Assembly (NCBI GenBank): GCA_024279865.1
Contig: JAJRRC010000037.1
Location: 1 to 64,000, forward strand
Length of the DNA stretch: 64,000 nucleotides
Reading direction: 5' to 3'
From: Planctomycetota bacterium
Lineage (GTDB): Bacteria; Planctomycetota; Phycisphaerae; Phycisphaerales; Phycisphaeraceae
The notes under the pieces were generated by a model. That model was not told the origin of the DNA. It saw only the letters and a program-made list of their open reading frames with translations, and searched no databases. The translations under genes were made by a program, and so were the position numbers. Positions 8,968 to 17,763 of this stretch are shown here, piece after piece; positions within the stretch are counted from its first letter, which is position 1; each line of letters starts with the position of its first letter.

Positions 8968-8984
8968 GCACGCTGTAAGCGTGC
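8968..8984. repeat. GCACGCT hairpin repeat
   Basis: Perfect 7-bp stem GCACGCT/AGCGTGC with a GTA loop, a short palindrome of a kind often scattered in planctomycete genomes. It lies directly after the family-2 repeat. No T tract follows, so a terminator role is unproven. Confidence 0.5.
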
Positions 8985-9057
8985 GGCTTCTATGAAAACG
9001 TTCCACTTAGTCAAAGGCGGTCAGTGTTGAGGTTCAATGCTTTAACACCACCCACCT

Positions 9058-10488
9058 TCAATTTTTCGAAATTAAATTCGCATCCCACTTGGGCGAGTCC
9101 CGTTCACGATTTCGAAAATCAATAATTAATCCCACGACCACAGGCACATAGACAGCAACGGAAACCCAAAGCGGAACACGCCAAACTTGTGGATGGCCCA
9201 GCACTTCATAACCCAGTACCACGGTCAGGCTAAACATCCACAAGCCGATGCTCGGACACCAAGGCAATAGTGCCAGCGCCCACAAGAGATACCACGGATA
9301 GACGGTGCTTGAGCAGAGCAGCGATCCAAACAAATAGGCCATGCACGTGGGCCATAAGCCAACTTTTCGCCACATGCAGATTAAGAGGATTGAAAGTAAC
9401 ACGCCTGCTGCGGCCCATCGTGCCAGTTGAGCAGAGCCTGTGAGGCTCCAGATGATCCCATGCAGTGAACTGTTAAAAGCCCAATTCTCCACAAAAGTTT
9501 GAGACGTTTCCCAAAGACGGCTCAGCCCGCGGGGCATCATTAAAAATGGAAGATACAACGCGATTCCCATGACCGCGGCACTGGTGATTGCAATGGCGAC
9601 CAAACGCAATTCCTTTCGCCCATGCCACGCCAACACCAACGCCAGTGGAAACACAATCGGCTTCACCGCCACCGCCATCGCAAACGCAGCCCCCGCGAGC
9701 ATCCACCGTACTGCACTGGGTTCATCCCGATCCGCCAACAACAAACATGCCAGCAACATCGCAATGCCAATGACATCTTGATGGCCCGACCCTGCCACTT
9801 CACTTAAAACCAATGGATGCCACGCATACAGCACTGCCCACCACGGACTGAGGCCCGTTCGAACAAGTCCCACCAGAATCAATCCCACAATCGCCAGATC
9901 AAACAAACACAAACCCAGCCGAAACATTTTGTCATTGGTGGAGACCATGGTGATGGCTGCAAAGATCCATTGGCTCGTGGGTTGATAGATCGTCACCAAT
10001 TCCGGGTGATTGACCTGTCGGGTAATACGATCTTGCACAGCCAATTCTGCGGGCGCGTGTTGATAAGGACTCGCCCCTGCTGCAAGCGTGCGGCCGTCAT
10101 GGATGTACCGCCAAATATCATCACTGAGCATCGGCGACGTGAAACAAATAATAAACACCCGACAAATCACTGAAATCGTCAAAATCAAAATCACATTTTG
10201 AGACGTGGTCCGCCGATAGGATCGCATCTGCAGCGCCAAAATTAAAAATCCCAAACAAACCCATGTGATCAAAAACGCAGGCCAGTACCATCGCAACAAC
10301 GTGCCATATCCCATTGGCTCAAAGCTCATCTGTGCAAAGGACAGACAAAACAACGTGCAAACAATCGCGCACGCAAAGACCCGCATTGCCAAGGTTGTTT
10401 TGCTCAGCGACCACGCATGGCCGATGTTTTTGTTTTGAGATTGCTTGTGTGCAGGATTGTTTGTTTTAAGCATGGGGACATCTTTCAT
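9058..10488 (-). CDS. GT-C fold membrane glycosyltransferase
   Basis: 476-residue polytopic membrane protein with about 11-12 hydrophobic segments. The first periplasmic loop contains SDDIWRYIHDGR (from residue 122), the acidic motif typical of polyprenol-phosphate-sugar-dependent GT-C transferases (DUF2029/GT87-like mannosyltransferases). It likely moves a hexose from a lipid carrier to a periplasmic glycan or lipid. ATG 10488 is used; ATG 10473 is equally possible, and neither has a good Shine-Dalgarno site. Next to lipB on the same strand with a 48-bp gap. Substrate unknown. Confidence 0.7.
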   Translation of the reverse strand: MKDVPMLKTNNPAHKQSQNKNIGHAWSLSKTTLAMRVFACAIVCTLFCLSFAQMSFEPMGYGTLLRWYWPAFLITWVCLGFLILALQMRSYRRTTSQNVILILTISVICRVFIICFTSPMLSDDIWRYIHDGRTLAAGASPYQHAPAELAVQDRITRQVNHPELVTIYQPTSQWIFAAITMVSTNDKMFRLGLCLFDLAIVGLILVGLVRTGLSPWWAVLYAWHPLVLSEVAGSGHQDVIGIAMLLACLLLADRDEPSAVRWMLAGAAFAMAVAVKPIVFPLALVLAWHGRKELRLVAIAITSAAVMGIALYLPFLMMPRGLSRLWETSQTFVENWAFNSSLHGIIWSLTGSAQLARWAAAGVLLSILLICMWRKVGLWPTCMAYLFGSLLCSSTVYPWYLLWALALLPWCPSIGLWMFSLTVVLGYEVLGHPQVWRVPLWVSVAVYVPVVVGLIIDFRNRERDSPKWDANLISKN

Positions 10489-10536
10489 TGCGGGCTATTT
10501 TCTGCCCCGCAGGTCTGATACACAACAATAGCAAGA

Positions 10537-11208
10537 TCATGAAAAAGTAATGTTGAGATGGTCTTCAAATTGTTGGATCAGTTGGGTTTTGATTGGGTCC
10601 ATCGACGGAGCTTGATCGCCAAGGCATTGGTGGATGCTGGTGACTTGACGGTCGGCCAGTCCGCAGGGAACAATGGTCTTGAAATGGGACAGGTCCGGGT
10701 TCACGTTCAAGGCCAAGCCGTGCATCGACACCCCACGCCTGATGCGAACGCCCATGGCACAGATTTTTTGATGGTCCACCCATACCCCCGTGTTCCCCGG
10801 TTCACGTACGCCGACGAGACCCAGTGGTTTGAGCAGGTCGATCACAATGGTTTCGAGCAGTCGCATGTAACGGCCGATGTTCATTTGAAAGTCCAGCAAA
10901 CGAAGGATCGGATACGCGACCAGTTGTCCCGGTCCATGATAGGTAATATCCCCGCCCCGGTCGGTGGGTTGGATTTCAATCCCCAGCGATTGCAGGGTCG
11001 TTTCGTTGGCAATGAGATGCTCGGAGGCTGATTTTCGACGGCTGAGAGTGATGACAGGGGGGTGTTCGACGAGCAGAAGATAGCCGCGGCAGTGGCCTTG
11101 CTGAACCTGTTGGTGGGCCTGTTGCTGGCGTGCAAGAGCTTGTGTATAAGCCATTTTGCCAAGGTCCATCACGGTCCAGACATCAGGTTGAGGCGATTTC
11201 TCGGTCAC
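10537..11208 (-). CDS. lipB: Octanoyl-ACP:protein N-octanoyltransferase
   Basis: 223-residue LipB, which transfers octanoate from acyl carrier protein to lipoyl domains in the first step of endogenous lipoic acid assembly. Seen: RGGDITYHGPGQ (84-95), TGVWVDHQKICAMGVRIRRGVSMHGLALNV with catalytic Lys148, and the PCGL motif with catalytic Cys182. GTG start at 11208 preceded by GGAG eight bases upstream. lipA is not in the window. Full length for the family. Confidence 0.93.
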   Translation of the reverse strand: MTEKSPQPDVWTVMDLGKMAYTQALARQQQAHQQVQQGHCRGYLLLVEHPPVITLSRRKSASEHLIANETTLQSLGIEIQPTDRGGDITYHGPGQLVAYPILRLLDFQMNIGRYMRLLETIVIDLLKPLGLVGVREPGNTGVWVDHQKICAMGVRIRRGVSMHGLALNVNPDLSHFKTIVPCGLADRQVTSIHQCLGDQAPSMDPIKTQLIQQFEDHLNITFS

Positions 11209-11330
11209 CGGGGGGACTCCAAATTGGCAGATACAGAGGTAATGTTTATCATAGTCAGTCTTTCGTTTTTTGTTTGCGTATCGTCGTATGCCCGCAGAGC
11301 CCTGCTAGCAGACTGCTGATAGCTTATAAT

Positions 11331-12143
11331 ATGGGTTACGAATTTGATGAGGATTTTGAAGTTTTGGCGAATATTCATTCCAGCAGTGTGATAGATGATC
11401 AGGTTCAATTGGCCGATGGCGTGACGGTGGGACCGTTTTGCGTGATCCAAGGCCCAGTGACCATTGGCGAGGGGACGCGGCTCATTAGCCATGTTACGCT
11501 CAAAGGACCAATAACCATTGGCAAGGACAATACCTTTTATCCGGGTGTGTCTATTGGGTTTAGCCCACAAAGTCGCCGCGTGAGTCCCGATGAGATTAAA
11601 GCGGGTGTGGCCATTGGTGATGCCAATATTTTCCGTGAAGGCGTGACCATTCACCGTGCCTCTTGCGAAACACCCACCACCGTGGGCAACGAGAATTACC
11701 TGATGGTCAATGCCCATTTGGGCCATGACGTTGTGCTGGAAGATCGTTGTACGCTGGCGAATGCTGTTTTGATGAGTGGCCACGTGCATATGGCCTCGGA
11801 CGTGAATATAGGTGGTAACACCGCGTTGCATCAGTTCTGTTGCATTGGACGGCTGGCCATGGTTTCAGGCACTCAGGGCTTGGTTCACGACGTGCCTCCG
11901 TTCTGTACTGTCCATCGGCCAGCTCATGGCGGCGTATCTTTAAATCTCATCGGCCTCCGTCGCGCAGGACTCAATGAGCACATTGAGGCCCTGAAAAAAG
12001 CCTTCCGTATTCTGTATCGTCAGAAGCACACCAACAAAGTGGCCATCGCTCGCATTGAAGAAGAGCTAAGCGATGATCCGTTGGTGATGGAACTGGCAGA
12101 CTTTGTGAAGAACGTCTCCACGCGAGGCATCGTCCAAAGGTGA
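11331..12143 (+). CDS. lpxA: UDP-GlcNAc acyltransferase, LpxA family
   Basis: 270-residue left-handed beta-helix acyltransferase catalysing the first step of lipid A synthesis. Hexapeptide repeats run from about residue 18 to 185 (VIDDQVQLADGVTVGPFCVIQGPVTIGEGT and so on). The catalytic-His region is present as NYLMVNAHLGHDVVLEDRC, followed by the helical C-terminal domain with GLNEHIEALKKAFRILYR. Start ATG 11331 comes right after an ACTGATAGCTTATAAT-like string; the frame is open further upstream but that part overlaps the start of lipB and lacks similarity. Stand-alone, without lpxD or fabZ neighbours. Confidence 0.9.
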   Translation: MGYEFDEDFEVLANIHSSSVIDDQVQLADGVTVGPFCVIQGPVTIGEGTRLISHVTLKGPITIGKDNTFYPGVSIGFSPQSRRVSPDEIKAGVAIGDANIFREGVTIHRASCETPTTVGNENYLMVNAHLGHDVVLEDRCTLANAVLMSGHVHMASDVNIGGNTALHQFCCIGRLAMVSGTQGLVHDVPPFCTVHRPAHGGVSLNLIGLRRAGLNEHIEALKKAFRILYRQKHTNKVAIARIEEELSDDPLVMELADFVKNVSTRGIVQR

Positions 12144-12310
12144 ACGAAGGCAACCTCAGCATCCCTTCGTAAGAGCAAGGCCGATACAATTTTTTTTACA
12201 TCCATGAAGCACGGCACATTCTTAAAGGCTCAAAGCGCGCTTTATATTGTAAAAAAGGTGCCTTGGGCGCAATGATTCTTACCGTTCTTACAACGCCGAA
12301 TGCTGAGGCT

Positions 12311-12349
12311 CGGGGGTGCCGGGGGTGCCGGGGGTGCCGGGGGTGGATT
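12311..12349 (+). repeat. G-tract tandem repeat, lpxA-purB gap
   Basis: Four 9-bp units CGGGGGTGC in tandem, intergenic between the convergent lpxA and purB. Member of the dispersed G-tract family. The rest of this 263-bp gap (12144-12406) shows no gene. Confidence 0.8.
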
Positions 12350-12406
12350 TCTGTCAAACGCGACCGTTGGGTTAATAGCGATTTGACTGGCTGCTCGTCG
12401 CTGCAA

Positions 12407-13843
12407 CTAAACTTTGAGCTGAGGCTGGTACGCCATGGCGTCAGCATAACGTTCGCGGATCGGGTCCACGACCAACGCGACAAAATGATCGACCTGCTCA
12501 GGAGCGCGGCCGATGAAATCCGCAGGGTTGAGAACCGCCTGTAAATCAATGCCTTTAAACACAGCTTCGTCTGCCAACCGATCCAACAAATCATTGGGCT
12601 TGCCCTCGGCCTTGACCTGCTGGGCGGCATCCTGACTGTGCTTGCGAATGACTTCGTGGACTTCTTGACGATCCGCACCACGACCCACCGCAGCCATGAG
12701 CAAATTCTCCGTGGCCATGAACGGCAATTCCGATGCCAAATTTGATTCAATGGTTTTTTCGTAAACCACAAGGCCACTGGTCACATTGATAAGTAAATCC
12801 AACACGCCATCAATCGCTAAGAACGGCTCAGGCAAGGACAGACGGCGGGTGCTTGAATCATCCAGCGTGCGTTCCATCCATTGTTCTGAAGCAGTCGTGA
12901 ACGGCAACTGGGTCATGCCAATCACAAAACGCGATAGCCCACACATCCGCTCTGACCGCATGGGGTTCCGCTTGTACGCCATGGCAGACGAGCCAATCTG
13001 ACTCTTTTCAAACGGTTCTTCGAGTTCTTTGCGATGCGCCAATAGGCGAATGTCCGTGGCAAACTTCATACAACCCGCTGCCACCGCTGCCAGTGAACTG
13101 ATAATCAACCCATCAAGCAAACGTGGATAGGTTTGGCCTGTGACTGTAAAACGCTTGTCGGGGTCCCAGCCCATTTTTTCAGTGACCAGCCGATCCAGTT
13201 CATCGACTTTATCATGATCGCCGTTGAACAACGCCAGGAACGATGCTTGTGTGCCAGTGGTTCCCTTAACCCCGCGGAAACACAGCGTCTCAAGACGATG
13301 CTCAATTTCAGCCAAAGCCAAAGCCAAGTCCTGCGCCCACAGCGTGGCACGCTTGCCGACGGTGGTCGGCTGAGCCGGCTGGAAATGGGTGAAGCCCAGT
13401 GTGGGTAAATCACGGTACTTCGCAGCAAAATCGCCCAACGCCACAATCCCCGCGGCCAATTTCGAAGCAGTGAGTTGCAGCGAATCGCGGAGTTGAAGCA
13501 ATTCGGTATTACAGTTGACAAATTGGCTCGTCGCACCGAGATGAATAATCGGACGCGCATCTGGCGCCACGTCACCCAATGTATGCACATGAGCCATCAC
13601 GTCATGACGCAGTTTTTTTTCATACCGGGCAGCCACCTCATAATCAATGTCTTCAAGATGCTCCGACAATTGCTTGACCTGAGCTTCGGTCACAGGCAAA
13701 CCCAATTCATTTTGAGATTGCGCCAAACTCAGCCACAAACGTCGCCACGTGCTGAATTTACGCTGAGGCGACCAAATGGCAGACATGGCTGCTGAGGCAT
13801 TGCGTGTGGCCAAAGGAGATTCATAACGATCGTAGTTAGACAT
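12407..13843 (-). CDS. purB: Adenylosuccinate lyase
   Basis: 478-residue fumarase-superfamily lyase acting twice in purine synthesis (SAICAR to AICAR; adenylosuccinate to AMP). Seen: [12 protein letters not shown] (103-114), the [10 protein letters not shown] region with the catalytic His (152-161), GTTGTQASF, and the signature [15 protein letters not shown] (285-299). Start ATG 13843 is preceded by AGGA; the frame is open 48 codons upstream but that part shows no family similarity. Divergent from the sigma factor gene across 165 bp. Confidence 0.95.
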   Translation of the reverse strand: MSNYDRYESPLATRNASAAMSAIWSPQRKFSTWRRLWLSLAQSQNELGLPVTEAQVKQLSEHLEDIDYEVAARYEKKLRHDVMAHVHTLGDVAPDARPIIHLGATSQFVNCNTELLQLRDSLQLTASKLAAGIVALGDFAAKYRDLPTLGFTHFQPAQPTTVGKRATLWAQDLALALAEIEHRLETLCFRGVKGTTGTQASFLALFNGDHDKVDELDRLVTEKMGWDPDKRFTVTGQTYPRLLDGLIISSLAAVAAGCMKFATDIRLLAHRKELEEPFEKSQIGSSAMAYKRNPMRSERMCGLSRFVIGMTQLPFTTASEQWMERTLDDSSTRRLSLPEPFLAIDGVLDLLINVTSGLVVYEKTIESNLASELPFMATENLLMAAVGRGADRQEVHEVIRKHSQDAAQQVKAEGKPNDLLDRLADEAVFKGIDLQAVLNPADFIGRAPEQVDHFVALVVDPIRERYADAMAYQPQLKV

Positions 13844-14008
13844 GGGATCAGGTTCCTGTGGACCCGTCAAAGCGGGCCGGGTGTATGCCAGTGGTGAGTT
13901 GAGTTGACCGCGTTGGTATTCGGAGAGAAACAGTACTGATAAGCAGTTATGTAACATCGCCACGCGACAAAACCAGACGCAACGCATATAGTAACAGGCA
14001 TACGTCAG

Positions 14009-14671
14009 ATGATGAAATCAGATGAAAACCGACAGGCACGCGACGCAGCCACGGGCGACGGCATTGCCCTGGCGAAATTGCTGCAAGCCTTTGAGCATCG
14101 GGTTTACAGCGTGTGCTATCGCATGGTCAATCATCGTGAGGATGCACTGGACCTTGCCCAGCAGACTTTGCTCAAAGTCATCGAACATATCCAATCGTTC
14201 CAAGGCCAAAGCAGTATTTCGACATGGATCATCCGAATAGCGATGAATGTCTCTATTTCACACCTACGCAAACGAAAAATTCGCAAAGCATCCAGCCTCG
14301 ACACAGCCTCCAATGAAACAAATACTTCCTTTGCTGGACGATTGGTCGATCATCGGGAACCAATGCCCGACTCAAACGTCCAACAGCAAGAGGAGATCCA
14401 ACAATTGCACGTGGCCATGGAACAGATCGATGATGATTTTCGCAGTGTGCTGATTCTGCGGGATTTACAGCAAATGGACTATCGCCAAATGGGCGAAGTG
14501 CTCAACTTGCCCCCCGGCACGGTGAAGAGCCGTCTGTTCCGCGCCCGATTGGCCTTAAGACATGAAATGTTAAAACTCGATTCCCCCCCCCCGGAATCGT
14601 CCCCGGAATCTCCCCCAAAATTACCGCCGGAGTCTGCCTCTGCTCCGTCCACTGACAAGGCAACATCATGA
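14009..14671 (+). CDS. ECF-type RNA polymerase sigma factor
   Basis: 220-residue sigma-70-family factor with region 2 (about 25-95: [36 protein letters not shown]) and region 4 (about 140-195: [31 protein letters not shown] helix-turn-helix). The C-terminal ~25 residues are a Ser/Pro/Glu tail encoded by a C-rich copy of the dispersed repeat. Its stop overlaps the start of the next gene by four bases (ATGA), marking a sigma/anti-sigma pair. The target regulon cannot be told from sequence; the ATG at 14012 is an alternative start. Confidence 0.9.
   Translation: MMKSDENRQARDAATGDGIALAKLLQAFEHRVYSVCYRMVNHREDALDLAQQTLLKVIEHIQSFQGQSSISTWIIRIAMNVSISHLRKRKIRKASSLDTASNETNTSFAGRLVDHREPMPDSNVQQQEEIQQLHVAMEQIDDDFRSVLILRDLQQMDYRQMGEVLNLPPGTVKSRLFRARLALRHEMLKLDSPPPESSPESPPKLPPESASAPSTDKATS
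14581..14632 (-). repeat. G-tract repeat encoding sigma-factor tail
   Basis: C-rich on the plus strand (runs of nine C, then CCCCGGAATC units), i.e. G-rich on the minus strand. It encodes the Ser-Pro-Glu tail of the sigma factor in frame, adding unstructured residues after region 4. Confidence 0.75.
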
Positions 14672-16212
14672 CACAAGCCAATTATGATGAAAACCTGATT
14701 CTCGGCTACGTCGAACAGACACTCTGTGACGACGAAATGACGACGTTTGAAAAACAACTCGTGGCTGATCCCCGGTTACGCAATCTCGTGGCCCAACTCG
14801 TCGCGGACCGGGAACAATTGCAGGCCATGCCTCAAGTCGTCGCACCCCCGCAATTGATGCAGCACATTGAAGAACACCTCGAACGAAAAATGTTGCTCGC
14901 TCCCCCGGGAATTTTAGAATCTCATGCTGAAGCTGCCGTCTGGAGTCGGGCCGACCCACGCCAATTAAGCCAAATGCGCATGGTCCGCATGATCGGCTAC
15001 GGCAGCCTCGCTGCCATGTTCATGGTGCTCGCTAGTGTGATGTACTTCAGTTCCTCTTATCAAACCCTTGAAGACCGCGCAAAGAACCATGTCGTCGCAT
15101 TGGGGCCGTTGAACGAATTAACCGAATCAATGGAAGCTGCGGACTTGGCTGCGTTGCCCCAAGAAACAAAAGTGGCTAATGACAGCGATGCGTCTTTAGA
15201 GGCCAACGGGCCCGCCGCAGTCTTAGCCCTCGCAGAGACTTCGCCTGAGCGTGAGCTGCTTGGAGCCATGCGGGTGATGAGCAAAAAGACGGCAGAGAAA
15301 GCTGCCGGGGGTAGGCAAGAAAGGCCCGCTCTCGCTGACAACGAACGAATGGTCACGGCCGATGCCATCGAAAAATTTACCATTGATACAACCGCGTCGA
15401 TGCCCGTGGGCCGCATGGCAGATGATCAAGCTCACCCAAGGCTCGCTCTTGTTGAGAACGCAAAGAAAAAGGACTTGGCGGTATCACGTGGTTTGGTGGT
15501 TCCAATTCGCAAGCCTCAAGCAGTGATGGCTGGCTCTGAGCTTTCTGCTCAGGGGACGCTTGCTTCTAAGTCCACGCCCAAAACGAGGCCTCAGTCGTCG
15601 TCAGCTCCCGCCAAGCTGGCATGGGGACAGTCTCTTGCGGAATCGTCATCGGGGCGTAAAGATTTGGAATCCAAAGGGTTGGCTTCCAATGTCCAGGCAT
15701 TGGCCAAGGTTTTGCCGTCAAGGCTTCGCAAGTCCAAGCAGGTTTTGGCCAAGACGGAAAAACAAAAACCTGTGGTGCGCGGACTTGCCATTGGCAACAC
15801 GTCTGAAGTTCTTGCAGATAAAAAAACAGTCCCAAGCAAACCGATTCTCGCTTCCAAGGCCACCCAAGCTCCCAGCCACGCGGACATGCTTTGCGTGATC
15901 AACGCTCAGGACCCCCGTCACGTTCAAGAGCAAGTTCTCGATTGGGCCAAGCGTCACCAAGTTCGTGTGATTTCACCGAAGAAAAATTCGCAGGAAGTGG
16001 TCTTATCCATGGCAGCCCAGCAATTGCCAATTTTGATTCGATCTTTGAATCGTCAGCCCCGTCAGTCGGTTCAGTGGTTCAATCCATCGCCCCGGTTAAC
16101 CACACAAGCTTCACGTTTGAAGCAGGAGTTGCCATTGGCTCCGGTGATTCCGTTGAAGCAGGCTGAGGATCGGTTAACGATTCGGATTCAGATTTTGCAG
16201 CAAAAACCTTGA
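14668..16212 (+). CDS. Membrane anti-sigma factor candidate
   Basis: 514-residue protein. The N-terminal ~90 residues resemble an anti-sigma helical domain (LILGYVEQTLCDDEMTTFEKQLVADPRLRNLVAQL) without a clear zinc HxxxCxxC motif. One membrane helix follows at about 108-130 (IGYGSLAAMFMVLASVMYF). The large extracytoplasmic part is Ala/Lys/Ser-rich and low in complexity (about 150-390), and a conserved-looking C-terminal segment follows (about 400-514: MLCVINAQDPRHVQEQVLDWAKRH...). Translationally coupled to the sigma gene. The role as anti-sigma is inferred from gene order and topology; the C-terminal domain is not recognised. Confidence 0.65.
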   Translation: MTQANYDENLILGYVEQTLCDDEMTTFEKQLVADPRLRNLVAQLVADREQLQAMPQVVAPPQLMQHIEEHLERKMLLAPPGILESHAEAAVWSRADPRQLSQMRMVRMIGYGSLAAMFMVLASVMYFSSSYQTLEDRAKNHVVALGPLNELTESMEAADLAALPQETKVANDSDASLEANGPAAVLALAETSPERELLGAMRVMSKKTAEKAAGGRQERPALADNERMVTADAIEKFTIDTTASMPVGRMADDQAHPRLALVENAKKKDLAVSRGLVVPIRKPQAVMAGSELSAQGTLASKSTPKTRPQSSSAPAKLAWGQSLAESSSGRKDLESKGLASNVQALAKVLPSRLRKSKQVLAKTEKQKPVVRGLAIGNTSEVLADKKTVPSKPILASKATQAPSHADMLCVINAQDPRHVQEQVLDWAKRHQVRVISPKKNSQEVVLSMAAQQLPILIRSLNRQPRQSVQWFNPSPRLTTQASRLKQELPLAPVIPLKQAEDRLTIRIQILQQKP

Positions 16213-16273
16213 GTCTAAGGTTGATTTGTGCGATAATGTATCTAGACAGACTAGACAAAACAAGGAGCCGTCC

Positions 16274-16516
16274 ATGGACTGGCCTATTGCAGAAGCAAAA
16301 AATCGGCTCAGTGAATTGGTCACGCGAGCATCCTCCGAAGGGCCACAAACCATTCGGAGGCGTAAAGAAGCCTTTGTCGTGATCCCTGAACACAAGTACA
16401 AAGAACTCGTCGGTGAACAGCCCACCTTCAAGGATTGGTTGCTGCAAGGCCCACGGATCGATGACCTGAAGATCCCCCCACGCGAAGGCTCGCCCATGCG
16501 TAAGGTTGACCTTTGA
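16274..16516 (+). CDS. Phd/YefM-type antitoxin
   Basis: 80-residue antitoxin. The N-terminal DNA-binding Phd/YefM fold begins MDWPIAEAKNRLSELVTRA and continues PQTIRRRKEAFVVIPEHKYKEL, the hallmark of the family. The C-terminal tail should wrap the toxin. ATG 16274 has a strong AAGGAG site at 16262-16267. The stop overlaps the toxin start by three bases, typical of autoregulated toxin-antitoxin operons. Confidence 0.88.
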   Translation: MDWPIAEAKNRLSELVTRASSEGPQTIRRRKEAFVVIPEHKYKELVGEQPTFKDWLLQGPRIDDLKIPPREGSPMRKVDL

Positions 16517-16935
16517 AACTACTCATCGACACCAACGTTTTGTCTGAAGTTCAACGTCCCAAGGGGAACCCTGCGGTCCGCAAACGGCTCGCTCAAGCCA
16601 ACAGCGACGATCTGTTTATCAGCGTGATCACCATTGGTGAAATCGCTCACGGCATTGCCCGGTTAAAGAGCAGCCGACGCAGGCGAGAACTCGAACAATG
16701 GTTCCTGCAAACCGAAAAGTATTTCACAGATCGTATTTTGCCGATTGATCAAGACGTGGCTCAGATATGGGGAGAACTCACCGCCAAAGCAGCCCGTAAA
16801 GGATGCACACTTTCCACAGCCGATGGGCTCATTGCAGCCACCGCAATACAGCACGGCTTGCATCTGATGACTCGAAATGTCGCGGATTTCAAAACCACCG
16901 AAGTCATGCTCGTAAACCCATGGGAAGACCAGTAG
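16513..16935 (+). CDS. vapC: VapC-type PIN-domain toxin
   Basis: 140-residue PIN-domain ribonuclease. Acidic catalytic residues are seen in LLIDTNVLSE (Asp6), the TIGEIAHGI glutamate, and the TADGLIAATAIQHGLHLMTRN aspartates. TTG start at 16513 overlaps the antitoxin stop, so translation is coupled. Such toxins usually cleave tRNA or rRNA when the antitoxin is degraded; the target here is unknown. Pairing a VapC toxin with a Phd/YefM antitoxin is common. Confidence 0.9.
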   Translation: MKLLIDTNVLSEVQRPKGNPAVRKRLAQANSDDLFISVITIGEIAHGIARLKSSRRRRELEQWFLQTEKYFTDRILPIDQDVAQIWGELTAKAARKGCTLSTADGLIAATAIQHGLHLMTRNVADFKTTEVMLVNPWEDQ

Positions 16936-16998
16936 GTCGATCAATGTCGTTTGCTAGCTTACTTACAAACTTGGGCCAGCTTCGTTTTTGATGACATG

Positions 16999-17036
16999 TT
17001 AACGCCGAGTCCTAAGGTCTGCCGAAGGACCGGATA
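16999..17036 (+). repeat. Dispersed hairpin repeat (family 2), copy b
   Basis: Contains AACGCCGAGTCCTAAGG and ends with GGAC-CGGATA; an internal stem pairs GGTC with GACC across a short loop. Lies between vapC and the minus-strand GT2 gene. The remaining bases of the 138-bp gap show no gene. Confidence 0.6.
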
Positions 17037-17073
17037 TTTGGGTCTTTTTGAGTGGTTTTGTATTTGTTTTTTC

Positions 17074-17763
17074 TCAAAACAAATTATATTTCAGAATACA
17101 CCAGATCGCTCGCACGCCGTCGCGCCAGCCGATCTTCTTGCCTTCTTCATAGGTGCGGCCATTGTAGGAAATACCCACCTCGTAAATGCGACATTGCTTC
17201 TTCGCTATTTTTGCAGTGATCTCAGGCTCCAAACCAAAACGGTTCTCCTTGATGTCGATACTCTGAATAATCTCACGACGAAAGGCTTTGTAACACGTCT
17301 CCATGTCCGTGAGGTTTAAGTCCGTCAACATGTTCGAGAGCAACGTCAGGAACGTGTTGCCTAGGGAATGCCAAAAGTAGAGGACGCGGTGACATTCGCC
17401 GCCAGCGAAGCGAGAGCCATAGACGACGTCTGCTTTGTTCTCAATGATCGGATTGATGAGCTTGGGGTATTCCCGTGGATCGTATTCAAGATCCGCATCC
17501 TGAATGATGACAATGTCACCCGTGGCAGCAGCAAACCCAGTCCGCAAGGCTGCGCCTTTGCCTTGATTGACATCGTGGTAAAACACGCGAATGTTGTCTT
17601 GCTCAGCTAATTTTTTCAGATGAGATTGGGTGTCGTCACTGGAACAGTCATCGACGAGAATTAATTCTTTTTCCAAGTCCAATGGGGCTGCCTGGACATG
17701 CTCGACAAGCGTTTCGATTGTGTCTTGTTCGTTATAGACCGGGATGACAATAGATAGCTTCAT
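17074..17763 (-). CDS. Family 2 glycosyltransferase (polyprenol-phosphate type)
   Basis: 229-residue cytoplasmic GT2 enzyme with the GT-A fold: [35 protein letters not shown] and the DxD motif in [11 protein letters not shown]. The overall pattern ([41 protein letters not shown]) matches dolichol/polyprenol-phosphate mannosyl- or glucosyltransferases, which make lipid-linked sugar donors. No C-terminal membrane helices. The start overlaps the stop of the upstream methyltransferase gene by four bases (ATGA). Confidence 0.88.
   Translation of the reverse strand: MKLSIVIPVYNEQDTIETLVEHVQAAPLDLEKELILVDDCSSDDTQSHLKKLAEQDNIRVFYHDVNQGKGAALRTGFAAATGDIVIIQDADLEYDPREYPKLINPIIENKADVVYGSRFAGGECHRVLYFWHSLGNTFLTLLSNMLTDLNLTDMETCYKAFRREIIQSIDIKENRFGLEPEITAKIAKKQCRIYEVGISYNGRTYEEGKKIGWRDGVRAIWCILKYNLF

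Noticed and set aside
11130-11330. 67-codon N-terminal extension of lpxA
   Set aside because: It overlaps the start of lipB on the other strand and has no LpxA similarity; the ATG at 11331 gives the normal family length.
13844-13987. 48-codon N-terminal extension of purB
   Set aside because: Adenylosuccinate lyases begin near [15 protein letters not shown], and an AGGA site precedes that ATG.
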